This document shows positions 56,527-64,000 of a stretch of DNA of 64,000 nt, one piece after another. Within the stretch, counting starts at the first letter, position 1. Every line of letters starts with the position of its first letter. Location: NCBI GenBank assembly GCA_903896545.1, contig CAITYF010000159.1, forward strand, positions 1-64,000, given 5' to 3'. The DNA comes from an uncultured Myxococcales bacterium. Lineage in GTDB: Bacteria; Myxococcota_A; UBA9042. The position numbers and the translations under genes are program-made. A model generated the notes under the pieces. The model saw nothing but the letters and a program-made list of their open reading frames with translations. It was not told where the DNA came from and ran no database searches.

Positions 56527-56907
56527 ATGAAACCAGTAGAACTTCACGCGGACTCATTTCACGCCACCGTTGCCAAGCCCGGCATCCTGCTCGTCGATTG
56601 GTGGGCGACCTGGTGCGGTCCCTGCCGCGCCTTCGCGCCGATCTTTGAGAAGGCGGCCGCGGCGCACCCCGGCGTGGTCTTCGGCAAGGTCGACACGGAC
56701 GCCGAGCAAGGTCTCGCGGGGCAGTTTGGCATCCAGTCCATTCCGACGCTGATGATCTTCCGCGACGGCATTTTGCTCTTCGCTCAGCCTGGCGTTGTGC
56801 CTTTGCAGGCGCTGCACGACCTGATCAAGCAGGCTGAAGCGCTGGACATGGACCAGGTCCGGCGTGAAGTGGCGGCAGCGAACGCACAAGCGGGAGGCGG
56901 ACAATGA
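56527..56907 (+). CDS. Thioredoxin
   Basis: ILLVDWWATWCGPCRAFAPIFEKAAAAHP...VDTDAEQGLAGQFGIQSIPTLMIFRDG. Confidence 0.94.
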   Translation: MKPVELHADSFHATVAKPGILLVDWWATWCGPCRAFAPIFEKAAAAHPGVVFGKVDTDAEQGLAGQFGIQSIPTLMIFRDGILLFAQPGVVPLQALHDLIKQAEALDMDQVRREVAAANAQAGGGQ

Positions 56908-57062
56908 CCTGGTACCTCGCAGGAAGTACGGTTCTGGGCGCCGGCCTTGGCTTCGCGTATCAGCGCATCGTCGGGTGCCGGAGCGGCGTCTGTCTCATCA
57001 CGAGCAACCGCTACACGGCAACGCTTTACGGCGCGGTCATGGGCTACTTGTTGGCGCGGTGA
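56904..57062 (+). CDS. DUF6132-like small membrane protein (52 aa); absent from the ORF track
   Basis: MTWYLAGSTVLGAGLGFAYQRIVGCRSGVCLITSNRYTATLYGAVMGYLLAR; ATGA overlap with thioredoxin gene. Confidence 0.85.
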   Translation: MTWYLAGSTVLGAGLGFAYQRIVGCRSGVCLITSNRYTATLYGAVMGYLLAR

Positions 57063-57567
57063 GCGTCGGCACGCGCGGAAGTGTCACGGGGATCGCGTAG
57101 TCGCTTGTCGCGGGTGTGGTCAGCTCGCCAGCAGACGGCGCAAGTTCCGTCCGTTTAAGGACCGGCAAGTTTGTTCGCCTATCGTCAAACGCGCTGTTCG
57201 ATCGGTTCCAGTTGATGAGGCCATCGGCCAACAAGATGATGCCCGGCACCGCGTAGATCGTGCCCAGGGCTGTGAAAACAACGCGCACTTCGGGTTGATT
57301 GGAGGTGTTGCCCACCGCAAACAGCATGCCACCCGTGAGCGCGATCACGCCGCCGATGACCGCCTCGATATTGCCTGGATGGTCCACGTCCGTGATGTTC
57401 TTGCGCGGAATGCGGACGATGCGGCCATCCTCGGTTTCCACGTAGATGTGGGTCGCGCTGCCGCCCAGAATCGTCGTTTCCAAGTCGGGCGCGTTGTGTC
57501 GGTACACGGTCGCGCTGGAGCACGCGTACGCGACGAGGCACAGGAGGCTGAGGAAGAGTCGCTTCAT
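57037..57567 (-). CDS. Hypothetical lipoprotein, paralogue of the adjacent upstream gene
   Basis: LCLVAYACSSATVYRHNAPDLETTILGGSATHIYVETEDGRIVRIPRKNITDV. Confidence 0.72.
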   Translation of the reverse strand: MKRLFLSLLCLVAYACSSATVYRHNAPDLETTILGGSATHIYVETEDGRIVRIPRKNITDVDHPGNIEAVIGGVIALTGGMLFAVGNTSNQPEVRVVFTALGTIYAVPGIILLADGLINWNRSNSAFDDRRTNLPVLKRTELAPSAGELTTPATSDYAIPVTLPRVPTLTAPTSSP

Positions 57568-57989
57568 CGGTGTGGCTCCGGTCCGGCGTCAACTTCCTCT
57601 TCAAACGGCACATCCAGAAGCGCGGCATTGCCGCCATCGGTCGAGTCGAGTGCGTTCACATCGCCCACCCACTGCAGGACGCCCAGAGGCGCCATCAGCA
57701 ACAAGCCGTAGCCGGTCAGCGGTGACCACAGGATCGTCCGCAGACCACCCAGCCGCGTTCCTGAGACGCTCTGACGGGGAATCCGAAACTGCTGGCCTTC
57801 GCTGTTGGCGATGACCACGTGCGTGGGCGTGCCATGGCGCACGTCGCCGATCACCGTCGCCTGGCCGTTGCGGTAAAGAATCGACGAACACGCGGCGTTG
57901 GCCAACGTGAGCGCGATGAGCAGAATCGGGACAACGCGTGGCACGTCTGGACTCCGTATTGGCAACTCCGGCAACTCTAGCAAATGCAC
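57564..57989 (-). CDS. Hypothetical lipoprotein, paralogue of 57037-57567
   Basis: LTLANAACSSILYRNGQATVIGDVRHGTPTHVVIANSEGQQFRIPRQSVSG; ATGA overlap with downstream gene. Confidence 0.72.
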   Translation of the reverse strand: MHLLELPELPIRSPDVPRVVPILLIALTLANAACSSILYRNGQATVIGDVRHGTPTHVVIANSEGQQFRIPRQSVSGTRLGGLRTILWSPLTGYGLLLMAPLGVLQWVGDVNALDSTDGGNAALLDVPFEEEVDAGPEPHR

Positions 57990-58013
57990 AGGCCAAACGT
58001 CACGCGTCTGCCG

Positions 58014-60749
58014 TCACTGACACGTCGTTGCGATGTTGTCGATCGCAAAACCGCCGCCGTGGTTCAACTTGTCGTCCTTGGTCGTAAACAGCAGTTTGAG
58101 CTCCACCGTTTTGCCCCACCACGCCGTCGGCACGCTAAAGCTGTGCTGGGGCGTCCAGAGCGTGGAAAAATCGTTGTTCGGGTTCAAGTTCAAGACCACC
58201 GTGCCATTGACGGTGAGCAGTAGCGTGTCCCGCGTCGTCGTGCCGGTGATCACTTCTTGACCGTCTGGATTGTAAAAGTAGTCAAACGTGACGGCCGTCG
58301 TGCCCGGCAGGATCAAGACTTTGGTGGAAGCCGCGCTGCCGCTCAAGCCAGAATCGATGTAGTTGCTGCCATCTCCGTAGCCAAAGCCATGTTGCGATGC
58401 GTACTTGGCCCACGTGCCGACGCTCCAACCTGCGCCGACTGTCCAGCCGCCGAACGCGCCTTCAAAATCGGCGATGGTCGTGGGCACGCAGTTGGCCGGA
58501 TCGCAGGAGTCGCCGCCGACGCAGTCGTCGTCCAGGCTGTTGCAGATCAACTCCTTGGCGCCGGGATGCACCTCGGCGTTGGTGTCGTCGCAGTCGGTGC
58601 TCTTGGCCACGTAGCCGTTGATCGGCCCGCACAGAATTGCGGACACGACGAGGTTGCCGTAGCCGTCGCCGTCGCTGTCTTTGTAGTACGTGGCGGACGG
58701 CAAGTTTTCGTCCGTCAGCCCGTCGCAGTTGTTGTCCAAAAGGTCGCAGATGTCCGCCGCGCCTGGGTAGACCGCGGTGTTGGCGTCGTCGCAGTCACCG
58801 CCCGCGATCGCCGTGAATTTCGCCTTGGGCGCGCAAAGCGTCTGGCCAAAGCCGTAGCCCCAGCCGTCACCGTCCACGTCGGCAAAGTACAGGATCAGGA
58901 CGCCTTCATCGGTCTTGCCATCGCAGTTGTCGTCCAAGCCATTGCACGTTTCGCCCGCACCAGGGTGGATCGCCGCCTCGTTGTCCGCGCAGTCGCCCGC
59001 TTGTGTGACGATGAACACGTCTTCTGGCGTGCACAAACATTGCGTGCCGCCGCTTGCGCCCCAGCCGTCCTTGTCCGTGTCCGCGTAGTAGGTCACGCAG
59101 TCGCCGCTGTTGGCGGGATCGGTCTTGCCGTCACAGTTGTCGTCCAGTCCGTCGCACACTTCTTTGGCGCCTGGGTGCACGGTGAAGTTGCTGTCGTCGC
59201 AGTCGCCGCTTTGCGGCACGTAGCCGACGATCGCGCCACACAGGCACTTGGCAGCACCTGCGCCGCCCGTGCCGTAACCGTCGGCGTCCTTGTCCGGCCA
59301 GAAGTTGCTGCAGCCTTCGGAGCCGCCGGGGTCGGTCGCGCCGTCGCAGTTGTCGTCTGCGGCATTGCAACTCTCGACCGCGCCGGGGTGAATCGTCGCA
59401 TCGCCGTCGTTGCAGTCGCCACCGGAGAGCGCGCTGAAGACGCCCACCGCGCTGCACAAGCACTTGGCGTCCGTGGCGATGCCAAAGCCGTCGCCGTCCT
59501 CGTCGCGCAGGTAGAACTTGCAGCCGCTGGCGTATTCCTCGTCGGTGGTGCCGTCGCAGTTGTTGTCGACGCCGTCGCACTGCTCGACCGCGCCCAAATG
59601 TACGCTCGCGTTGGTGGGCGCGCAGTCGACCTTGTTCGCCACGCCGTCGCCGTCGCTGTCCGTGTCGATGCAGTCCGCGATGCCGTCGCCGTCCATATCG
59701 CCAAAGCCTTCGTCGGTCTTGCCGTTGCAGTTGTCGTCCACGCCGTTGCAGGGCTCGCTGGGCATCGGATGCACGGTCGGATCGGTGGCGTTGCAGTCGC
59801 CGCCGTTTGTGCTGCTGCCTGCGGGTTGGCTGCAGAAGCAGTGGAGCGCGTCCATCTCGCCGATGCCAAAGCCGTCGCCATCGCTGTCGGCGTAGTAGAG
59901 CTTGCAGCCGTCTGCGCCGGTCTCGTCCGTCGCGCCGTTGCAGTCGTTGTCGACGTTGTCGCCGCAGATTTCCGTGATCGCAGCGGGCGCGTCACACGCG
60001 CTCAAGCCCGCGGCCAAGCACTTGCGCGCGCCGCTGCACGTGCCGGTCGCGTTGGTCGTGTGGCACGTCGTCGCGGCGCCGTCGCTGACGGATCGCGGCG
60101 AGCAGTCACACGTGCCCGAAGTCTTCACGCACTGCTTGCTCGATCCGCTCGTACCCTTTTGCGCGCTACAGCCGTAGCCGTTGGGGCAATCGCTGTCGCT
60201 GGCGCACAAGCCGCCGCAGAACGCGCCGTCGTTGCCACTGGAGATGCACAGCGCGCCGCCGCTGATGTTGCCGCACTCGGCGTCGGTGTTGCACGGGCGG
60301 CAGAGCGCGGTGAGCTTGGGCATGCAGGCAAAAACCGCGTCGTTGCCGAGGAAAGACGTGCAGGCAAAACCGCTGGGGCAGCAGGTGACGCACGGGGCGG
60401 TGCAGATTTTTCCGCTCGCGGACTCGACGCAGAAGCCGCTGTCGCAGTCATCGGCTTTGCTGCAAGTCGCACCGGGCTCGCCGGGACCGGGCTTGGCGGG
60501 AAAGTCGCAGTTGCCTGTCGCCGTGTCTTTGGCATCTGGCGCTGCGTCCACGGCCGCGTCGGTCGCAGCGTCTGCCGGCGTTGTGGCATCGGTGCCGCCG
60601 CTGTCCAGACCGCCGTCCGGAGCTCCCGCGTCCGCGTCTCCGGTCGTGGGCACGTCGTCCTGACCGCCCGCTGCGGTCGTCGTCGTGCCGCCACACGCTG
60701 TCAGCGCAAAGGCCAGGGCCCACACTTTCCATCGCCCGCCGTTTGCCAC
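58014..60749 (-). CDS. MopE-like repeat lipoprotein with C-terminal carbohydrate-binding/jelly-roll-like domain
   Basis: FALTACGGTT lipobox; repeats DCNDGDATIHPGAVESCNAADDNCDGATDPGG; C-terminal IADFEGAFGGWTVGAGW...AFTYFYNPDG-like lectin/MAM-type pattern. GTG start chosen. Confidence 0.85.
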   Translation of the reverse strand: MANGGRWKVWALAFALTACGGTTTTAAGGQDDVPTTGDADAGAPDGGLDSGGTDATTPADAATDAAVDAAPDAKDTATGNCDFPAKPGPGEPGATCSKADDCDSGFCVESASGKICTAPCVTCCPSGFACTSFLGNDAVFACMPKLTALCRPCNTDAECGNISGGALCISSGNDGAFCGGLCASDSDCPNGYGCSAQKGTSGSSKQCVKTSGTCDCSPRSVSDGAATTCHTTNATGTCSGARKCLAAGLSACDAPAAITEICGDNVDNDCNGATDETGADGCKLYYADSDGDGFGIGEMDALHCFCSQPAGSSTNGGDCNATDPTVHPMPSEPCNGVDDNCNGKTDEGFGDMDGDGIADCIDTDSDGDGVANKVDCAPTNASVHLGAVEQCDGVDNNCDGTTDEEYASGCKFYLRDEDGDGFGIATDAKCLCSAVGVFSALSGGDCNDGDATIHPGAVESCNAADDNCDGATDPGGSEGCSNFWPDKDADGYGTGGAGAAKCLCGAIVGYVPQSGDCDDSNFTVHPGAKEVCDGLDDNCDGKTDPANSGDCVTYYADTDKDGWGASGGTQCLCTPEDVFIVTQAGDCADNEAAIHPGAGETCNGLDDNCDGKTDEGVLILYFADVDGDGWGYGFGQTLCAPKAKFTAIAGGDCDDANTAVYPGAADICDLLDNNCDGLTDENLPSATYYKDSDGDGYGNLVVSAILCGPINGYVAKSTDCDDTNAEVHPGAKELICNSLDDDCVGGDSCDPANCVPTTIADFEGAFGGWTVGAGWSVGTWAKYASQHGFGYGDGSNYIDSGLSGSAASTKVLILPGTTAVTFDYFYNPDGQEVITGTTTRDTLLLTVNGTVVLNLNPNNDFSTLWTPQHSFSVPTAWWGKTVELKLLFTTKDDKLNHGGGFAIDNIATTCQ
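58500..59970 (-). repeat. MopE-type DCDD..HPGA.E.CDGxDDNCDGxTDE repeats
   Basis: Recurrent in translation of 58014-60749; plus-strand signature gttgtcgtcc recurs at each unit. Confidence 0.88.
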
Positions 60750-60853
60750 TGACCACCCGCGTGTGCGCTCGTGCGGCGCATCGCGTAAGTGTAACAGTGT
60801 GCGTTCGACCTGCGAAGATTGACGTGCGTGACGATTCGGCGCATGAAGCGGCC

Positions 60854-62425
60854 ATGCGCACACACCTGCTGATCCTGCTGACCTTTCTGACCCTCACCGC
60901 CTGCGATACCGCCCGCGCGACCACGGAGACGCCCGTGGTTTACGACGGCAAGCCGCTGACGCTGGGGCAACCGCCGTTCCTCTTTCCCGCCAACTTCCAG
61001 TTCGGCAGCGCCGTCGCCCAGTATCAGGGCGAAGGAACGTGGCTTCCGACCGGCAAGAGCGTCCAGTCCAACTGGTCCGAATGGGAGGACATGGGCAAGT
61101 GCAACGGCGATCACAGCGGCAAAGCGTCCGGCTTTCGTGAGCAATGGCAAGCCGACATTGATCGCATGGCGGCCATGGGCCTGACTTCTTTCCGGTTCTC
61201 GCTCGATTGGCCGCGGCTGGAGCCCAAGCACGGGCAGTTTGACCAGGCGGAAATGGACCACGTCATCGACGTGATCAAGGCCGCGCGCGCAAAAAACATC
61301 AAGGTTTTCCTCACTTTCTTCCACTGGACGACGCCAACGGACGTGGCCAGTCCAACCGGCTGCGATGTCGCCAAAAAGTCGTGTCCCGTCGACATGCTCG
61401 GTGTCTACAATCCAGAATTCACAAAGCGTTTTGGTGAGTTTGTGACGTGGGTTGCGCCGCAGGTGAAGGGCTACGTCGACGAATACCCGATCATCAACGA
61501 GCCGTTTTCCGTGATCGCGGGCAGCTATCTCCAGGGCTCGCTGCCACCCGGTTTTGCGCTCGACCTGAACGGCGCGCGCGCGGTTTTTGCCAACCTCGCG
61601 TTCGCGCACGCCAAGGCGGCATCGGTGCTGCGGCAACTGGACGATGTCGACGCCGACGGCGATGGCGTGGCGCAGTCGATCGGTTGTGCGATGGCGGCCA
61701 TGCCGTTCTTGCCCTTGGACCCGAACTCTGCGGACGACATCGCCGCTGCCGCGCGGTTGAACTACGCGGCCAACGACGCGTGGCTGGACACGCTGACGAG
61801 CGGCAATCTGGACCTCGATCTGGACGGCAAATTCACGACCGCTACAACGACGCCACCGGAAGGAAACTACCCGGAGCTTAAAGGTTCTCTGGACTGGATT
61901 GGCCTGAATTACTACGGGCCCTCGCGCGCGCAGGCAGTGCCCGGACTGATGGCAGGCATCGACGCGCTGCCGGTGACTGACGTGGCGTCCTACGACTCGA
62001 ACCTGCCGCACAACGAGCTGGGTACGGAAATCAACGCGAAGGTCTTCCTTGATGTCGTCTCGCACGCCGCGACGCGCTGGAAACTTCCGCTCTACATCAC
62101 GGAAAATGGCACAGCGGACGCCAAGGACGTGCAGCGCCCGCGTTATCTCATCGAGCATCTGGCCGTCGTCGCGGCGGCGATCGCGCGCGGCATCGATGTT
62201 CGCGGCTACATGCACTGGTCGATTTTGGACAACTTTGAGTGGGCACACGGCAATGGCCCGCGGTTTGGGCTCTTTGCCGTGGACTATTCCAAGGCGGACC
62301 TGCCGCGGACAAAGACGCAATCGGCGGACGTCTATTCTGAAATCATTGGTCAACACGCGATTTCTGCGACGCTGTACCAGAAATGGACGGCGCAGAAGTA
62401 CGTCACCGATAAGACAACGCCATGA
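60854..62425 (+). CDS. Glycoside hydrolase family 1 (beta-glucosidase-like) lipoprotein
   Basis: LLTFLTLTACDTA lipobox; FPANFQFGSAVAQYQGEG, SFRFSLDWPRLEP, IINEPFS (acid/base), PLYITENGTAD (nucleophile), MHWSILDNFEWAHG. Confidence 0.93.
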   Translation: MRTHLLILLTFLTLTACDTARATTETPVVYDGKPLTLGQPPFLFPANFQFGSAVAQYQGEGTWLPTGKSVQSNWSEWEDMGKCNGDHSGKASGFREQWQADIDRMAAMGLTSFRFSLDWPRLEPKHGQFDQAEMDHVIDVIKAARAKNIKVFLTFFHWTTPTDVASPTGCDVAKKSCPVDMLGVYNPEFTKRFGEFVTWVAPQVKGYVDEYPIINEPFSVIAGSYLQGSLPPGFALDLNGARAVFANLAFAHAKAASVLRQLDDVDADGDGVAQSIGCAMAAMPFLPLDPNSADDIAAAARLNYAANDAWLDTLTSGNLDLDLDGKFTTATTTPPEGNYPELKGSLDWIGLNYYGPSRAQAVPGLMAGIDALPVTDVASYDSNLPHNELGTEINAKVFLDVVSHAATRWKLPLYITENGTADAKDVQRPRYLIEHLAVVAAAIARGIDVRGYMHWSILDNFEWAHGNGPRFGLFAVDYSKADLPRTKTQSADVYSEIIGQHAISATLYQKWTAQKYVTDKTTP

Positions 62426-63195
62426 CGGACATGCTTGACCCAAAGGCCTGCAACGCGCAACTTACTGGTGCGAGCTGCGGGGGCTCGTGCGGGGGACCGA
62501 ATTTGGGCGCGTTCGTGCACACGACTGCATTTCGCACAGCTGACGTCGCGGCGCTCTCTGCGGCGATTTGCCGGTATGCGGAAGCACACGGCGTCGTCAC
62601 GACGGAAGTCCCTGTCAGCGACGAATTTGCCAGCAATACGCTGCTTTTTCAGCCCCAAAACGGCTGGACTGTGGTCTTTTGGCCGGACTACTTCTTGGGC
62701 CACGACGTCGCCGCGGCGCTCGCCTTGTCACGCGAATTGCACGTGGTGGCGTCGGTCGTCTTTGTCGAAGATGGGCGCTACTGGGCGCACGTGCTGGTAG
62801 AAAACGGCGCGGTTGTCGATCGCTTTTGCCCGCATCCCGGTCGCGTCGCGCAGATTGCGCCTGCTGCTGCGTGGCGCGGAGAGGCGGCCCTTCAGGCACA
62901 GAAGTTTGGCGTTCCCGTCGCCGATTTGGCTCCGTACCTGCGGGATTTGGACGCCGCTGCTGAAGCCGCGAAACCGCCCAAGCCGGGATTTTTCGCGCGT
63001 TTTTTCGCGCCGGAACCGCCGCCGTTTGCCGCGGGTCCGGCGTTTCCCGACGACGAATACGATCTCGACGACTACGACGTTTTTGTCGATTTCTGGCGTC
63101 GCGCTGGCATTCACTGGCCTGCGGACATGGAACTCGCGACACCCGCGTACAGTTGGCGCTTTGCCGATGACTACGCCGAGAAGTTGCCCAAGTAG
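62422..63195 (+). CDS. Hypothetical protein with N-terminal Gly/Cys motif (GASCGGSCGGP) and Asp-rich C-terminus
   Basis: ATGA overlap with GH1 gene; 257 aa. Confidence 0.7.
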   Translation: MTDMLDPKACNAQLTGASCGGSCGGPNLGAFVHTTAFRTADVAALSAAICRYAEAHGVVTTEVPVSDEFASNTLLFQPQNGWTVVFWPDYFLGHDVAAALALSRELHVVASVVFVEDGRYWAHVLVENGAVVDRFCPHPGRVAQIAPAAAWRGEAALQAQKFGVPVADLAPYLRDLDAAAEAAKPPKPGFFARFFAPEPPPFAAGPAFPDDEYDLDDYDVFVDFWRRAGIHWPADMELATPAYSWRFADDYAEKLPK

Positions 63196-63423
63196 CTTTC
63201 CCTCGCTGTTGAAATTTACGACAGTCTGTGGTGGAAAATCCTACATTGTGGCGGGTCGTCGCCCGTCCCTGGAAATTCGCAGCGCGGCACAAGCGCTTTG
63301 GCGTCAGCATCTTATCTTTCTGGTGCGGATTCTTCCGCGGGTGGTCCGGTCTTTGCACCATCCATCTGGCGCGCGGCGTCGCTGACGATTCCCCCCCGCG
63401 CCCTGACTTGCCGGAGGTGTTTC

Positions 63424-64000
63424 ATGTTCGCGTTTCCTCGCCATTTGATGGTCACCGTCGCGTGCCTCGCGCTCGCGGCGTGCACGTCGACGCCTGCTTC
63501 CACGACGGGCGATCCGCCTGTGGACACCGGAATTCCCGTTACCGGCAAGCCGACGGTCAACGCGCAAAAGACGCAATTTCTTACGTCTTTCAAGCCGGTT
63601 GTCGCCGCCGGCAAGGACATGACGCTGGAGCAGTTTCTCGCGGCGCACACGCCGGCGGATGCGGTCAAGCCGATTACACCGACGACGGATCCGCTCACGG
63701 CCAAGAACATGGACCTCGTGGACCAGAAGCTGACGCTGACCCAGGGCGAAAAAGACAAGATCAAGGCGAACGGCTTTGTTGTCTCGGACCGGTTGCAGCG
63801 CGACACGATGGCGCAGGCGCTGCTGGAAGTGTTCCAGAAGGACCTGCCGGTGGTCGTGACGACGGACGCGATTTTGCAGGCGCTGCACGCGTCGTATGAC
63901 GACATTTTGAAGACGCTGGAGCAGTTTGCGCTGCTCGGCATCATCGACGACGCGTTGGGTAAGGCGCAGGGCGCGCTGACGGCGCTGGACGTGGGTACGG
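63424..64000 (+). CDS. DUF3160-like lipoprotein, truncated by window end; absent from the ORF track
   Basis: MFAFPRHLMVTVACLALAACTST lipobox; LTQGEKDKIKANGFVVSDRLQ...KDLPVVVTTDAILQALHASYDDILKTLE, open to base 64000; SD gccggaggtgtttcATG. Confidence 0.82.
   Translation, partial: MFAFPRHLMVTVACLALAACTSTPASTTGDPPVDTGIPVTGKPTVNAQKTQFLTSFKPVVAAGKDMTLEQFLAAHTPADAVKPITPTTDPLTAKNMDLVDQKLTLTQGEKDKIKANGFVVSDRLQRDTMAQALLEVFQKDLPVVVTTDAILQALHASYDDILKTLEQFALLGIIDDALGKAQGALTALDVGT

Noticed and set aside
58257-60752. 831-aa plus-strand VAVVVHAVA-type ORF
   Set aside because: Antisense of the MopE repeats; periodicity is inherited from the coding strand.
63228-63423. Possible short gene VENPTLWRVVARPWKFAARHKRFGVSILSFWCGFF... 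before the DUF3160 gene
   Set aside because: No convincing SD; frame runs on into an alternate frame of the DUF3160 gene; no recognisable family.

Overview
GC-rich window that looks like a Myxococcota-type (deltaproteobacterial) chromosome; taxonomy is inferred from MYXO-CTERM-like, MopE-like and lipoprotein features only. It opens inside a giant tandem EGF-repeat gene: about 38-39 EGF modules, then TSP3-like Ca-binding repeats, a MYXO-CTERM-like helix, an internal signal peptide and an OmpA-type protein, all in one open frame. Next come a MerR + VWA pair, a divergent LysR / MBL-lipoprotein pair, and a complete minus-strand division/cell-wall (dcw) cluster mraZ-rsmH-ftsL-TPR lipoprotein-ftsI-murE-murF-mraY-ftsW-murG-ftsQ-ftsA-ftsZ-membrane protein. 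That cluster lacks murD, murC, murB and ddl and has an extra TPR lipoprotein inserted. Downstream are: lipoprotein + NUDIX; a phosphate-scavenging-like island (phosphoesterase lipoprotein, PPIase, OprP-type porin, purple acid phosphatase); an ECF sigma/anti-sigma operon with PEGA and FGE-sulfatase lipoproteins; 2-oxoacid dehydrogenase E2/E1-beta; spermidine synthase; a PhoB/PhoR-like two-component pair; Cys-rich repeat lipoproteins; an ECF sigma factor with a fused zinc-finger tail; a sulfur/thiol redox operon (small zinc protein, CoA-disulfide reductase-rhodanese, thioredoxin, DUF6132-like protein) containing two small genes absent from the supplied ORF track; a GH1 lipoprotein; and a truncated DUF3160 lipoprotein. 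No tRNA, rRNA, CRISPR array or transposase was recognised. Family names come from motif reading by eye, not from database searches.
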